From positions 1 to 64,000 of the forward strand of contig CAVSQL010000014.1 in the NCBI GenBank assembly GCA_963730065.1: a stretch of 64,000 bases of DNA, written 5' to 3'. How positions within the stretch are numbered: position 1 is the first letter of the stretch; the number at the start of each line of letters is the position of its first letter. The translations under genes were made by a program, and so were the position numbers. Below, one piece after another: positions 25,861 to 34,323 of the stretch. The notes beneath the pieces were generated by a model. The model had not been told where the DNA came from, did no database searches, and was given only the letters and a program-made list of their open reading frames with translations. Origin of the DNA: UBA9676 sp963730065 (GTDB taxonomy: Bacteria > Actinomycetota > Actinomycetes > Streptosporangiales > Streptosporangiaceae).

Positions 25861-27855
25861 TCACGCCGGCATGTACCTCTCGAACCAGATCACGAGCCGG
25901 GTCAGGTAATCAGTGACGGCCGGGAACCGGCTGACGCCGTGTCCTTCGCCGGGGTAGATCACCAGTTCCGAGTCGACGCCATGACTGATCAGTGCCTGAT
26001 AGAACTCTCTGGCCTGGCCGGCCGGCGTGCACCGGTCCTTCGCGCCCGCCGTGAGCAAGGTCGGCGTCCTGGCCCTGCTCGCGTGCATAACCGGGCTGCG
26101 TGTGTGCACCTGGTTGCCGATTTCCTCGGGATCGGCGTTGTCCAGGAACCACAGTCCCCAGCGGGGGATGTTGGTCGTGAACGTGAAGCTGTACCACTCC
26201 GTCACCGGCGAGCCGGCCACGGCGGCCTTGAACCTCTGGTCCTGGGTCACCAGCCACGCCGACATGAACCCGCCGTAGCTGACGCCCATCGTGCCGATCC
26301 GCGCCGGATCGGCGATCCCGCGCTCGATCATTGCGTCGATTCCGGACAGGTAGTCGTGGGTGTCCGCGCCGCCCATGTCGCCGACGACCGCGGCGGCGAA
26401 CTCCTGGCCCCGCCCGGAGCTACCGCGCGGGTTCGGGAGCAGGACGGCATATCCGCGGGAGACCAGCAGGGGTACCGCGTAGTCATGCATCGTCCAGCTC
26501 GGCTGGTAGGCCCCGATCGGGCCGCCGTGGATGTGCAAGACCAGCGGGAACGGCCCGGGTCCGGGAGGCGCACACAGCACTCCTTCGATCGCTGTCCCGT
26601 CGGGTGCGCTCCAGCTGACGTTCGTCGCCGAGCCCGCGACCGACCGGATGTAGTCGGTGCCGGCATGGGCCAGGGAGGCCAGCACCTGGTCGGTGCCCGC
26701 GCCAACGATCGCGATCTGCTGCGGAGTGTCGTAGTCGTCCCGGACCACCACGACCCGGCCGTCGGACGTGAAGGCGCCGGCCGGGTAGAACCAGCTCGAC
26801 CACGACTGCGCGGACGCGGCCAGTTCTTTGGCGGTGATCGTCTCCGGCAGGGGGCCCTGCCCGGCGTCGGCGATCCCGGCGACGCTGTCCAGATGGCGCT
26901 GGCCGGTGTAGCCGAGGCGTGTTCCGTCGATCCACTGGACCGCGGTGACATCTGCCCCGGCGGTGTCTACGGCGCACCGGATGCCGGCCTCCAGGTCCAG
27001 CAGGATCAGGTCGCCCGCCACGATCCACCGGTCGCTGCATAGGGCCTCGACCACGGCGGCCCGCCTGCCATCGGACGTCCCGGCAGGCAGCCCGAGCTGG
27101 ACGTCGCTGCGGAGCAGTTCGGTCATCTCGCCCGTCGAGATGTCGAGCCGGCCGAGCACCGCGGAGTACCAGTCGTCCTCGCTGGGCTGTTCGCTGGTGA
27201 TTGCCAGCACATGCCCGGAGCCGGACCAGGCCGCCTCCCAGATGTTCAGCCCGTCGGGCGAGACCTTGGCGAGCTCGCCGGAGGCCGGGGTGTAGAGCCA
27301 CAGGCTGCGCCAGGCATCCTCCGGCGTTCCAGTCCCGACGTCCGGGTACCAGGGCGGTAGCCCGGGCTCGCCCGAGCCGACCGTTCCCGATCCCTGCGCG
27401 TCAGCCATCTCCGCTCCGAGCCCGGCGACCCCCAGCAGGATCCGGGTGCCGTCCGGTGACCACGCGAGATACTCGACCGTGCCGGGCACAGCGGGCGCTG
27501 GCCGGGCCTCGCCGAGCTGCCCGCCGGCCAGCAGGTAGAGCTGGAACACGTCAGCCTTGGCCCGGTCCGATAGGAAGGCCAGGGCTGACCCGTCCGGCGC
27601 GAGCCGGGCGGCCTTGGCTGACCCGCCACCGGACGTCAGCGCGCGCAGGCCGCCGTCCCGCACCTCGTACACGGCGGTGCGTGGCAGCCCGTCGAGCTCG
27701 TCATAGACCGATCCGGTCACCACGATGCGGCTGGCATCGGTCGTCGTGACGAGGTCGGTGACATGGTGCGGCCTGCCGAAAGTCGGCTCGTGCAGCCGCC
27801 GGAGATGCTCCGCGACCGCGGCGTACTCAGGGGATTCCCGCAGGTCTTTGCGCAT
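25861..27855 (-). CDS. S9 family (prolyl oligopeptidase/acylaminoacyl-peptidase) serine peptidase
   Basis: A 664-residue cytoplasmic peptidase with an N-terminal beta-propeller (residues ~30-400; repeated blade motifs such as KAARLAPDGSALAFLSDR and LAWSPDGTRILLG). A C-terminal alpha/beta hydrolase domain follows. The catalytic Ser is in TMGVSYGGFMSAW, Asp in AGAKDRCTP and His in PGEGHGVS. The HIHGGP segment forms the oxyanion hole. These enzymes release acyl-amino acids or cleave short peptides and D-peptides. An upstream ATG at 27873 would add six residues. The gene converges on the FAD oxidoreductase gene. Confidence 0.9.
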   Translation of the reverse strand: MRKDLRESPEYAAVAEHLRRLHEPTFGRPHHVTDLVTTTDASRIVVTGSVYDELDGLPRTAVYEVRDGGLRALTSGGGSAKAARLAPDGSALAFLSDRAKADVFQLYLLAGGQLGEARPAPAVPGTVEYLAWSPDGTRILLGVAGLGAEMADAQGSGTVGSGEPGLPPWYPDVGTGTPEDAWRSLWLYTPASGELAKVSPDGLNIWEAAWSGSGHVLAITSEQPSEDDWYSAVLGRLDISTGEMTELLRSDVQLGLPAGTSDGRRAAVVEALCSDRWIVAGDLILLDLEAGIRCAVDTAGADVTAVQWIDGTRLGYTGQRHLDSVAGIADAGQGPLPETITAKELAASAQSWSSWFYPAGAFTSDGRVVVVRDDYDTPQQIAIVGAGTDQVLASLAHAGTDYIRSVAGSATNVSWSAPDGTAIEGVLCAPPGPGPFPLVLHIHGGPIGAYQPSWTMHDYAVPLLVSRGYAVLLPNPRGSSGRGQEFAAAVVGDMGGADTHDYLSGIDAMIERGIADPARIGTMGVSYGGFMSAWLVTQDQRFKAAVAGSPVTEWYSFTFTTNIPRWGLWFLDNADPEEIGNQVHTRSPVMHASRARTPTLLTAGAKDRCTPAGQAREFYQALISHGVDSELVIYPGEGHGVSRFPAVTDYLTRLVIWFERYMPA

Positions 27856-27923
27856 AGTTCGGGATAATCTCATGCGTCATGTGGGCGGCGCCCGCGGCCC
27901 CGTCGGCCAGCCCCCGATGCGCA

Positions 27924-28166
27924 CTACCTATCCAGCCGGCGCACGGAAATCAGGCAGAGCCCGAGGTCGCGGACTTTGGTCAGCAGTCCGTGCAGCGCGG
28001 GCTGGTCAGCTAGCAGGCCGCAGATGACCGTCTCCTCGCCCTGGCCGCTGATCTGTAGGCCGTCGAACCAGGCGCCCCACCGGCTGTCCAGGACACCCGC
28101 CACGCGGATCTCGTACGGGGCAGGCCCGCCGGAGGCGCTCGTTCCTGTCGGTTGTGTTTCCTTCAT
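27924..28166 (-). CDS. Small conserved protein (80 aa) divergent from the LuxR regulator
   Basis: An 80-residue protein with the pattern YEIRVAGVLDSRWGAWFDGL, then QISGQGEETVICGLLADQPA and LHGLLTKVRDLGLCLISVRR. A beta-beta-alpha layout is suggested. The same small family occurs widely in actinobacteria, typically beside sensor or LuxR-type genes, without known function. It is transcribed away from the large LuxR gene across 210 bp. Its presence beside a regulator fits an accessory role in signalling, but this is only contextual. Confidence 0.7.
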   Translation of the reverse strand: MKETQPTGTSASGGPAPYEIRVAGVLDSRWGAWFDGLQISGQGEETVICGLLADQPALHGLLTKVRDLGLCLISVRRLDR

Positions 28167-28376
28167 CTGTGCACGGTAGGAGCGGACGCAGCGGCTGGGC
28201 GTCACTCGAAGGTGGCATATAAGTGGGATCTTGCGGTGAGGGGTGCGCCCGGGAGCGCTCCGCAGGCAACGGCAGCGCGGCTCCGCGAGCCTCGCAAGCG
28301 GTAATCTGCTTGTGGCCGGATGGCCTGACGATGACTCACAGCCCTGAGCCGCCGCCGGGCCGCGTGGAGACACCAG

Positions 28377-31268
28377 ATGACGGACAGCGGCACGCTTCCG
28401 CGCGACGAGCCGGCTGGCCTGGGCGGCAGGTCACCGATGGCTGACCCGTCCGCGGCGGCCCCGGCGCGGGCCGCCATGTCTGGGCCGGATGTCCTGCTGG
28501 CGACCAAGCTGCATGCGCCCCGGCCGCAGCCGGGATTTGTGCCTCGCCGCCGCCTTGTGGAGGCGCTGGGCGAGGGGCTGGCCAGGGGCCGGGTGCTGGT
28601 ATGCGCTCCGGCGGGATTCGGCAAGACGGCGCTGCTGGCCGACTGGGCCCACGGTAGCGGCCGGCCGGTGGCGTGGCTGGGCCTGGATGGCGGCGACAGC
28701 GACCCGGCCCGGTTCTGGCGCTACGCGGTGGCCGCCCTGGACCGGGCCCGGCCGGGGCTGGCCGGGCGAGTGGGCCCGCCGCCCCCGGGTTCGGTTGAGG
28801 GGCTGGTGACGTCCCTGATCAATGAGCTGGCCGCCGATCCCGGCCCGGATGAGGTGCTGCTGGTCCTGGACGACTACCACCTGGTTGACTCCGGGCCGGT
28901 GCACGAATCGGTGGCGTTCTTGCTGGAGAATCTGCCGCCGGGGCTGCGTGTGGTGGTGTCCAGCCGGGCTGACCCGCCGCTGCCGCTGGCGCGGCTGCGG
29001 GGCCGCGGCCAGCTGGCTGAGCTGCGTACCGCCGAGCTGCGCTTCACCCCTGAGGAGGCGGCGGCGCTGCTGGGTGAGGCTGCGGGGCCGGGCCTGCCCG
29101 GCACGGCCGTGACGGCGCTGGTGGCCCGCACCGAGGGGTGGGCGGCGGGGCTGCAGCTGGCCGGGCTATCGCTGCGGGGGCACGCGGATGCGGCCGGGTT
29201 CGTGGCGGCGTTCAGCGGCAGCCACCGCTTCGTGCTGGACTACCTGGCCGATGAGGTCCTTAACGGCCAGACCGCGCAGGTGCGTGCGTTTCTGCTGGAG
29301 ACCTCGGTGCTGGAGCGGTTGTCGGGAGGGCTGTGTGACGCAGTCACCGGCCGGGCCGGCGGCCAGGCGATGCTGCAGGATATCGAGCGGGCGGGCCTGT
29401 TCCTGGTGCCGCTGGATGAGGTGCGCGGCTGGTGGCGCTACCACCACCTGTTCGCCGATCTGCTGCGCGCCCGGCTGCAGGCTGAACAGCCCGGCCGGGT
29501 GCCGGCCCTGCATCGGGCCGCGGCCGCCTGGTCCGAGGAGCATGGTCTGGCCGATGACGCGGTGCGGCACGCACTGGCGGCCGGAGACGACATTTGGGCG
29601 GCGCGGCTGGTGGAGCGGCACGTAGAGACGCTGCTTGGCCGCAGCGAGGGTGTGACCCTGCGACACTGGCTTTCGGCGCTATCGGCGGAGTCGGTTCGCG
29701 ACCGTCCGCGCCTGTACCTGGCTCAGGCGTATAGCGCCGCCCAGGGCTTCCAGCTGGAGGCACTCGAGGCCCTGCTCGATGACGCCGGGCGCGCCTTCGC
29801 GGTCAGCGGCGACGAACCGTATGAGGATGCCGCCGGGCGGACGGCAAGCGTGCTGGCCAATGTCCCGGCGGGGATCGCGTTCCTGCGCGCCTCGCTCGCG
29901 CGGCTTCGCGGTGATGCCGCCCTGGCGGCCGACTACAACCAGCAGGCCCTGGCGCAACTGGGCGAGGACGACTGGTTGATGCGCTCCTTCGTGCGCTGGA
30001 ACGAGGCGGCGGCGGACTGGCTGCGCGGCCGGCTCGGGCCAGCCGAGCGTGGCCTGGCGGCGGTGCTCGCCGAGCTTCGGGCGGCCGACGAAGCGGTCCG
30101 CCGCGCAGGCGGCGAGCCCACGGAGGTCCTCCGCGAGGTGGAAGGCGGCGCCGGGTTCTTCGCTGGCTTTCTCGCCCAGCGTGTTCGACGCGACCTGTAC
30201 GAGGTGCAGCGCGCCCAAGGCAACCTGGATGCGGCACTGGCGACCTGCCAGCAAGCGCTGGACACGGCTGGCGAGAGCAGCCAGACGGCCCACACGGGCA
30301 TGGCGCAGGTCGGCCTGGCCCAGGTGCTGTACGAGCGGAACGAACTCGACGCTGCGCTGGACCACGCCACCCGGGGGGTCACGCTGTGCCGGCAGCTTGC
30401 TTTCACCCCGCCGCTGGTCACCGGTCTGGCTGTCGTGGCCTGGATCCGGCACGCGCACGGTGACGCGGCCGGGGCTCTGGAGGCGATGGGCGAGGCCGGG
30501 CGGGCCGGGCTGAGCCCGCAGGTGATCGCCCTGCTCAATCCGGTGCCATCGCAGCGCGCGCGACTGCTGCTGGCCCAGGGCGATGTCAGCGCGGCCGCCC
30601 AGTGGACAACGGCGGCTGGTCTTAGCCCGGGCGACGAACCGGATTACCCCCGGGAGCCGGAGTATCTGGTGCTGGCCCGGGTACTGCTCGCCCAAAACCA
30701 TCCCGGCCCGGCGCTCACGCTGCTCCAGCGGTTGCTCGGCACCGCGGCCAGCCAGGGCCGGACCGGGAGCATCATCGAGATCCAGGCGCTGCGGGCGCTG
30801 GCGCTGGCGGCGCGCGGCGACCACATGGGGGCGCTCGATGCGCTGGCCGAGGCGCTGACACTCGCGCGTCCGCAGGGTTACGTCCGGGTCTTCGCCGACG
30901 AGGGCGCGCCGATGCACTCCCTGCTCGCCGGGCTGTCCGCGGCGCGGCCGGGCCAGCAGCACACGGATCACCGCATCGACCCCGGCTATCTGGCCGTGCT
31001 CGTGCGCGCCTGCGGCCAGGCGGACGTTGGGCCGCCGCAAAGGCGAACCGCGGCCGCGCCGCCGGGCCTGGCCGAGCCGCTGACCGACCGCGAGCTGGAA
31101 GTGCTGCGGCTCATCGCCGCAGGCAAGTCGAACCAGCGCATCGCCCACGACCTGGTCGTGGCGCTCGACACGGTCAAGAAGCACGTGACCCATGTCCTCG
31201 GCAAGCTCGGCGCGGCCAATCGCACCGAGGCCGTCGCGCGGGCCCGGCAGCTCGGCCTGATCCCCTGA
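28377..31268 (+). CDS. Large ATP-binding LuxR family transcriptional regulator (MalT/LAL-like)
   Basis: A 963-residue STAND-type activator. The N-terminal NTPase has Walker A APAGFGKT at residues 77-84 and Walker B VLLVLDDYHLVDS. A winged-helix and a helical repeat (TPR-like) region occupies about residues 400-860. The C-terminus is a LuxR helix-turn-helix, LTDRELEVLRLIAAGKSNQR followed by IAHDLVVALDTVKKHVTHVL. MalT-like proteins bind ATP and an inducer, oligomerise and activate promoters. The ATG at 28377 is used; Met21 and Met34 are alternatives. A degenerate copy of the DNA coding for its helix-turn-helix is found again at 32013 and a shorter one at 34219. Confidence 0.92.
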   Translation: MTDSGTLPRDEPAGLGGRSPMADPSAAAPARAAMSGPDVLLATKLHAPRPQPGFVPRRRLVEALGEGLARGRVLVCAPAGFGKTALLADWAHGSGRPVAWLGLDGGDSDPARFWRYAVAALDRARPGLAGRVGPPPPGSVEGLVTSLINELAADPGPDEVLLVLDDYHLVDSGPVHESVAFLLENLPPGLRVVVSSRADPPLPLARLRGRGQLAELRTAELRFTPEEAAALLGEAAGPGLPGTAVTALVARTEGWAAGLQLAGLSLRGHADAAGFVAAFSGSHRFVLDYLADEVLNGQTAQVRAFLLETSVLERLSGGLCDAVTGRAGGQAMLQDIERAGLFLVPLDEVRGWWRYHHLFADLLRARLQAEQPGRVPALHRAAAAWSEEHGLADDAVRHALAAGDDIWAARLVERHVETLLGRSEGVTLRHWLSALSAESVRDRPRLYLAQAYSAAQGFQLEALEALLDDAGRAFAVSGDEPYEDAAGRTASVLANVPAGIAFLRASLARLRGDAALAADYNQQALAQLGEDDWLMRSFVRWNEAAADWLRGRLGPAERGLAAVLAELRAADEAVRRAGGEPTEVLREVEGGAGFFAGFLAQRVRRDLYEVQRAQGNLDAALATCQQALDTAGESSQTAHTGMAQVGLAQVLYERNELDAALDHATRGVTLCRQLAFTPPLVTGLAVVAWIRHAHGDAAGALEAMGEAGRAGLSPQVIALLNPVPSQRARLLLAQGDVSAAAQWTTAAGLSPGDEPDYPREPEYLVLARVLLAQNHPGPALTLLQRLLGTAASQGRTGSIIEIQALRALALAARGDHMGALDALAEALTLARPQGYVRVFADEGAPMHSLLAGLSAARPGQQHTDHRIDPGYLAVLVRACGQADVGPPQRRTAAAPPGLAEPLTDRELEVLRLIAAGKSNQRIAHDLVVALDTVKKHVTHVLGKLGAANRTEAVARARQLGLIP

Positions 31269-31285
31269 CACCGCACCCAAGCCTG

Positions 31286-31353
31286 CCCGGTAGCACCTTC
31301 GGGTGAGGGATCGCCCGCAGCGAGATTCCACCCGGCAGGCACCTTTGGGTGAC
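31286..31353 (+). repeat. Two tandem copies of a short hairpin repeat after luxR
   Basis: CCCGGTAGCACCTTCGGGTG (from 31286) and CCCGGCAGGCACCTTTGGGTG (from 31331, with one extra G) are near-copies 45 bp apart. Each can fold as CACC/GGTG around a tetraloop; the first has the very stable C(TTCG)G loop. A third copy lies at 33818. The first may act as terminator of the luxR gene, whose stop is 18 nt upstream. Confidence 0.55.
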
Positions 31354-31459
31354 GCCCATTCGGGCAGGAATCCGTACCGTTTCCCGAAGAGCCGGGCCAA
31401 GACGGCCGGGCTGGGTCCCACTTGCATTTCGCAAGCCATGAATCTCTTGTGGAGGTCAC

Positions 31460-32041
31460 ATGTCCCCGGAAATCATCTTCGCACTGCAGCTCGTCCTGGG
31501 TTATGTCGCCTGGCTGCTTTGCTTCGGCGTGTACATCATGCCGAGGCTCAAGGCGATGGACCGGGTCGCAGCGCACCGCGCCATCGCTACTCTCAACAGC
31601 TTCCGGTTCTTCGGGCTCATCTTTATCCTGCCGGGCGTCGTCGGCCCCCATCTGCCCGCCAGCTTCGCCACATTCGCCGCTTACGGTGATTTTGCAACCG
31701 GCGTACTGGCCATGCTGGCACTTCTTACGGTAAGAATACGCCCGCTCTTCTGGTCGTTCGTCGTCGCCTTCAATATCGTGGGGATTGTCGATATCCTCCT
31801 CGATTATTACCACGCCATCCAGGTCGGCCTTCCTGCCATGGCGGGGCAGCTGGGCGCCGGGTACGTGATCCCGGTCATCTACGTTCCGCTGCTGATGATC
31901 ACGAACGTCGTCGCGTTCTATTTCCTGCTCCGTCCCCAGCCTCGATCCCAGATCACCGCGCCCCGGCCTGGCGGCGCAGCGCAGCAGGGGGCGCGGCCGC
32001 GGGCCGGCCAGGCCAGCGCATCGCCCACGACCTGGTCGTAA
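31460..32041 (+). CDS. Small integral membrane protein of unknown function with a repeat-derived tail
   Basis: A 193-residue membrane protein with about five hydrophobic helices (IIFALQLVLGYVAWLLCFGV, FFGLIFILPGVVGPHLPA, GDFATGVLAMLALLTV, FWSFVVAFNIVGIVDILLDY, VIPVIYVPLLMITNVVAFYF). The ATG follows GTGGAGGT. The family is unknown to me; the conserved-looking LLDYYHAIQ and PRLKAMDR suggest a defined fold. After residue ~165 the sequence becomes low-complexity and its last ~9 codons (ending SPTTWS) are read out of frame from a duplicated piece of the luxR helix-turn-helix region. The native C-terminus was probably shorter. Confidence 0.7.
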   Translation: MSPEIIFALQLVLGYVAWLLCFGVYIMPRLKAMDRVAAHRAIATLNSFRFFGLIFILPGVVGPHLPASFATFAAYGDFATGVLAMLALLTVRIRPLFWSFVVAFNIVGIVDILLDYYHAIQVGLPAMAGQLGAGYVIPVIYVPLLMITNVVAFYFLLRPQPRSQITAPRPGGAAQQGARPRAGQASASPTTWS

Positions 32042-32079
32042 CGCTCGACACGTCAAGACGCACGTGACCCACATCCTGC
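32013..32079 (+). repeat. Degenerate duplicate of the luxR helix-turn-helix coding region
   Basis: 27 identical bases (from CCAGCGCATCGCCCACGACC onward) followed by ~40 bases with only scattered differences and a 1-base deletion repeat the stretch at 31133-31200 inside luxR. In the luxR frame it would read RIAHDLVVTLDT and then shifts. It is a non-functional remnant lying between the membrane-protein gene, whose 3' end it forms, and the fusion-protein gene at 32096. Confidence 0.8.
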
Positions 32080-32095
32080 TTCTGGAGGTCCTGCT

Positions 32096-33904
32096 ATGAC
32101 CGAGCCGGTCACCCAGCCGATCTTCCTCGTCGTCGATGAGGACCCGACTGCCGTGGAGACGCTGGTCGACGACCTCGAGCGACGCTTTCAGGCCGACTAC
32201 CGGGTGATGGGCGAGACTTCCGCCTTGGCAGCACTGGAGCGGCTGGGTGCGCTGCGCGAGTCAGATGGGCAGGTCGCGCTGATCATCTGCTATGAGTCCA
32301 TGCGGGCGATGCCGGGCTCGGAGGTGCTGGCGCGCAGCCGGTCCACCCACCCAAACGCCAAGCGGATCTTGCTGATCGACTACGCGGACACGTTCCCGGC
32401 GGCGCGGCGGGCCCGGCTCCCCGGCTCATACACGAGCATGCTGGAGGTCATCGCCCATGGCATGGCGCTGGGGCAGGTGGAGTACTACCTGACCAAGCCC
32501 TGGCGGCCCCGCCAGCACTTGCTCTACCCGGTGGTCGGCGAGGCGCTGGCCGCCTGGACCCGGCTCAACTCTCCAGGGTTCGCGCTGGCCCGGATCGTCG
32601 GCGACCACTGGGATCCGGTCTCGTTCGAGGTGCGGGACGCGCTGGAGCGCAACAACGTCCCCTACGTCTCCTATGATCGCGGCTCCCCCGAGGGTGCCAA
32701 ACTGCTCCAGCAGCTGGACGATGTTCCCGGCAATCCGGTGATCTTCCTGGCTGATGGGCGGGTGCTGACCAGCTACACCCGGGCCGATGTCGCCGAGGCG
32801 GTCGGTGCCCAGGTCCGGCCGAGACTCGACGCCTACGACCTGGTCGTGGTCGGCGCCGGGCCGGCCGGGCTGAGCGCGGCGGTGTACGGGGCCTCGGAAG
32901 GACTGTCCACCTTGGTGCTGGAGAATACGGCGATAGGCGGGCAGGCCGGCACCAGCTCGCGGATCCGCAACTTCCTCGGCTTCCCGGCGGGCGTCAGCGG
33001 CGGCGAGCTGGCCGACCGGGCCTACGAGCAGGCCTGGATGTTCGGCGTGGAGTTCGTCCTTATGAACGGCGCCTGCGGGCTGTCTGCCGGTGGGGATGGG
33101 CTGCAGGTCACGCTCTCCGCGGGCGGCCAGGTGAGTGCCCGGGCGGTGGTGCTGGCCACCGGTGTCAGCTACCGGCAGCTGGACGCGCCGGGCATCGCCG
33201 GCCTGGTCGGCGCGGGGGTGTTTTACGGCTCGGCGCTGTCGGAGGCGCCCGCGGTCAAGGACCAGGACGTGTTCATCGTGGGCGCCGGGAACTCTGCCGG
33301 GCAGACCGCGGTCTACCTGGCCCGGTCGGCGCGCAGCGTCACGTTGCTGGTGCGTGGGGACAACCTGGCCACGAGCATGTCCGATTACCTCGTGAAGGAG
33401 ATCGAGGCCACCCCGCGGGTGCGGGTTCGGCTGCAGACCGAAGTAGCCGCCGCCCGTGGCGACCACAGGCTCACCGAGCTGGTCCTGCGCGACCGGGCCG
33501 TCGGCGGCGACCAGACGGTGGCAGCGGCGGCGCTGTTCGTGATGATCGGCGCGACTCCGCACGCCGACTGGCTGCCCGATGATGTCGTGCGCGACCAGCA
33601 CGGGTTCATCCTGACCGGCAGCGACCTGCCGAGCGAAGACCAGGACGAGGCAGGCCAGCCGGTGCCGCTTTCGCTGGAAACCAGCCTGCCCGGCGTGTTC
33701 GCGGTGGGCGACGTGCGCGCGGGCTCGGTGCAGCGGGTCGCCTCTGCCGTGGGGGAAGGGTCGGTCGCCGTACCGCAGGTTCACCAGCACCTGCAGCGCC
33801 AGGCCACCCAGCCGGCCCCGGTAGCACCTGCGGGTGAGGGGACGCCGCGCAGCGGCATCTGCCCCCGGCATGAGGCCCTCCGGCCCGCCGAGACGGCGAA
33901 CTGA
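32096..33904 (+). CDS. Fused degenerate receiver / glutaredoxin-like / thioredoxin-reductase-like FAD protein
   Basis: A 602-residue three-part protein. Residues ~8-135 are a response-regulator receiver: the acidic start VVDEDP and the Lys of YYLTKPW are kept, but the phospho-accepting Asp position is Tyr66 and the switch Thr is Ile94. Residues ~145-225 look like a glutaredoxin/thioredoxin-like fold without CxxC. Residues ~228-570 are a TrxR-type reductase with FAD loop VVVGAGPAGLSAA and NADPH loop FIVGAGNSAGQTA. The redox CxxC is replaced by S379-A-L-S382. Fused response-regulator/disulfide-reductase proteins are known; this one seems unable to be phosphorylated or to exchange disulfides at the usual sites. 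The last ~28 residues come from a repeated DNA element. Confidence 0.85.
   Translation: MTEPVTQPIFLVVDEDPTAVETLVDDLERRFQADYRVMGETSALAALERLGALRESDGQVALIICYESMRAMPGSEVLARSRSTHPNAKRILLIDYADTFPAARRARLPGSYTSMLEVIAHGMALGQVEYYLTKPWRPRQHLLYPVVGEALAAWTRLNSPGFALARIVGDHWDPVSFEVRDALERNNVPYVSYDRGSPEGAKLLQQLDDVPGNPVIFLADGRVLTSYTRADVAEAVGAQVRPRLDAYDLVVVGAGPAGLSAAVYGASEGLSTLVLENTAIGGQAGTSSRIRNFLGFPAGVSGGELADRAYEQAWMFGVEFVLMNGACGLSAGGDGLQVTLSAGGQVSARAVVLATGVSYRQLDAPGIAGLVGAGVFYGSALSEAPAVKDQDVFIVGAGNSAGQTAVYLARSARSVTLLVRGDNLATSMSDYLVKEIEATPRVRVRLQTEVAAARGDHRLTELVLRDRAVGGDQTVAAAALFVMIGATPHADWLPDDVVRDQHGFILTGSDLPSEDQDEAGQPVPLSLETSLPGVFAVGDVRAGSVQRVASAVGEGSVAVPQVHQHLQRQATQPAPVAPAGEGTPRSGICPRHEALRPAETAN
33818..33868 (+). 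repeat. Third copy of the hairpin repeat, inside the fusion-protein 3' end
   Basis: CCGGTAGCACCTGCGGGTGA and the ~30 following bases align with 31287-31336 with few differences (GTAGCACC, GGGTGAGGG and CGCAGCG are shared). It lies within the coding frame and encodes PVAPAGEGTPRSG, a tail absent from typical relatives. Confidence 0.6.
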
Positions 33905-33914
33905 CGGGTCTCAG

Positions 33915-34241
33915 ATGTTCACCCAGTTCCTTGGCACCGCGGCGACCGTCTATGGCGTGCTCGCCGCCCTTAAAACGCTCCTGCAGACACGGCAGATGCT
34001 CACCCGCCGCACATCGCGTGCCGTCTCGGCACGGTTCTTGGCCTCCTATACCGGCGGTTACGCGGTCTGGTTGACCTACGGGCTCAGTACCGCCAGCCTC
34101 CCGCTCATCGTCGTAGACGCCGTCGGACTGCTCTGCGGAGGGCTGACGCTCGCCGTCGCCCTGTCCCTTCGCGGCTCGTTTATCCGCCCAGCCACCTGGA
34201 ACAGCCGCGACACGACTTCATCCCCCACGACCTGGTCGTGA
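33915..34241 (+). CDS. SemiSWEET/PQ-loop-like small membrane transporter
   Basis: A 108-residue protein with three predicted membrane helices (FLGTAATVYGVLAALKTLLQ, ARFLASYTGGYAVWLTYGLS, SLPLIVVDAVGLLCGGLTLA). The order and spacing (KTLLQTRQMLTRRTSRAVS loop after helix 1, YAVWLTYG in helix 2, Asn-position Asp in helix 3) match bacterial SemiSWEET sugar transporters, which work as dimers. The PQ motif reads LQ here. It starts 10 nt after the fusion-protein gene, so it is in the same transcript. The tail TSSPTTWS is again read from a piece resembling the luxR 3' region. Confidence 0.65.
   Translation: MFTQFLGTAATVYGVLAALKTLLQTRQMLTRRTSRAVSARFLASYTGGYAVWLTYGLSTASLPLIVVDAVGLLCGGLTLAVALSLRGSFIRPATWNSRDTTSSPTTWS
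34219..34240 (+). repeat. Short third copy of luxR 3' segment at the end of the SemiSWEET gene
   Basis: CATCCCCCACGACCTGGTCG matches 31139-31158 in luxR with one difference. Its core CACGAC-CTG-GTCGTG is an inverted repeat. It forms the last codons of the SemiSWEET-like gene in a frame different from luxR. Confidence 0.6.
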
Positions 34242-34323
34242 CACCGCTCCGTCCAGTAGCGGCCGATGGGCCGGGCTCTGCCACTCGCTTGCCCGGTGCG
34301 GCCGGCTGCGATTGGCTGGGGCG

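Noticed and set aside
31286..31353. Hairpin repeats after luxR as a riboswitch for the membrane-protein gene
   Set aside because: They are 4-bp stems with tetraloops and occur as copies elsewhere, including in coding sequence; no conserved aptamer-like core is visible.
29679..31439. Open frame of nearly 590 codons on the minus strand under the luxR gene
   Set aside because: It has no domain-like sequence, while the plus strand shows a complete LuxR regulator with Walker and HTH motifs.
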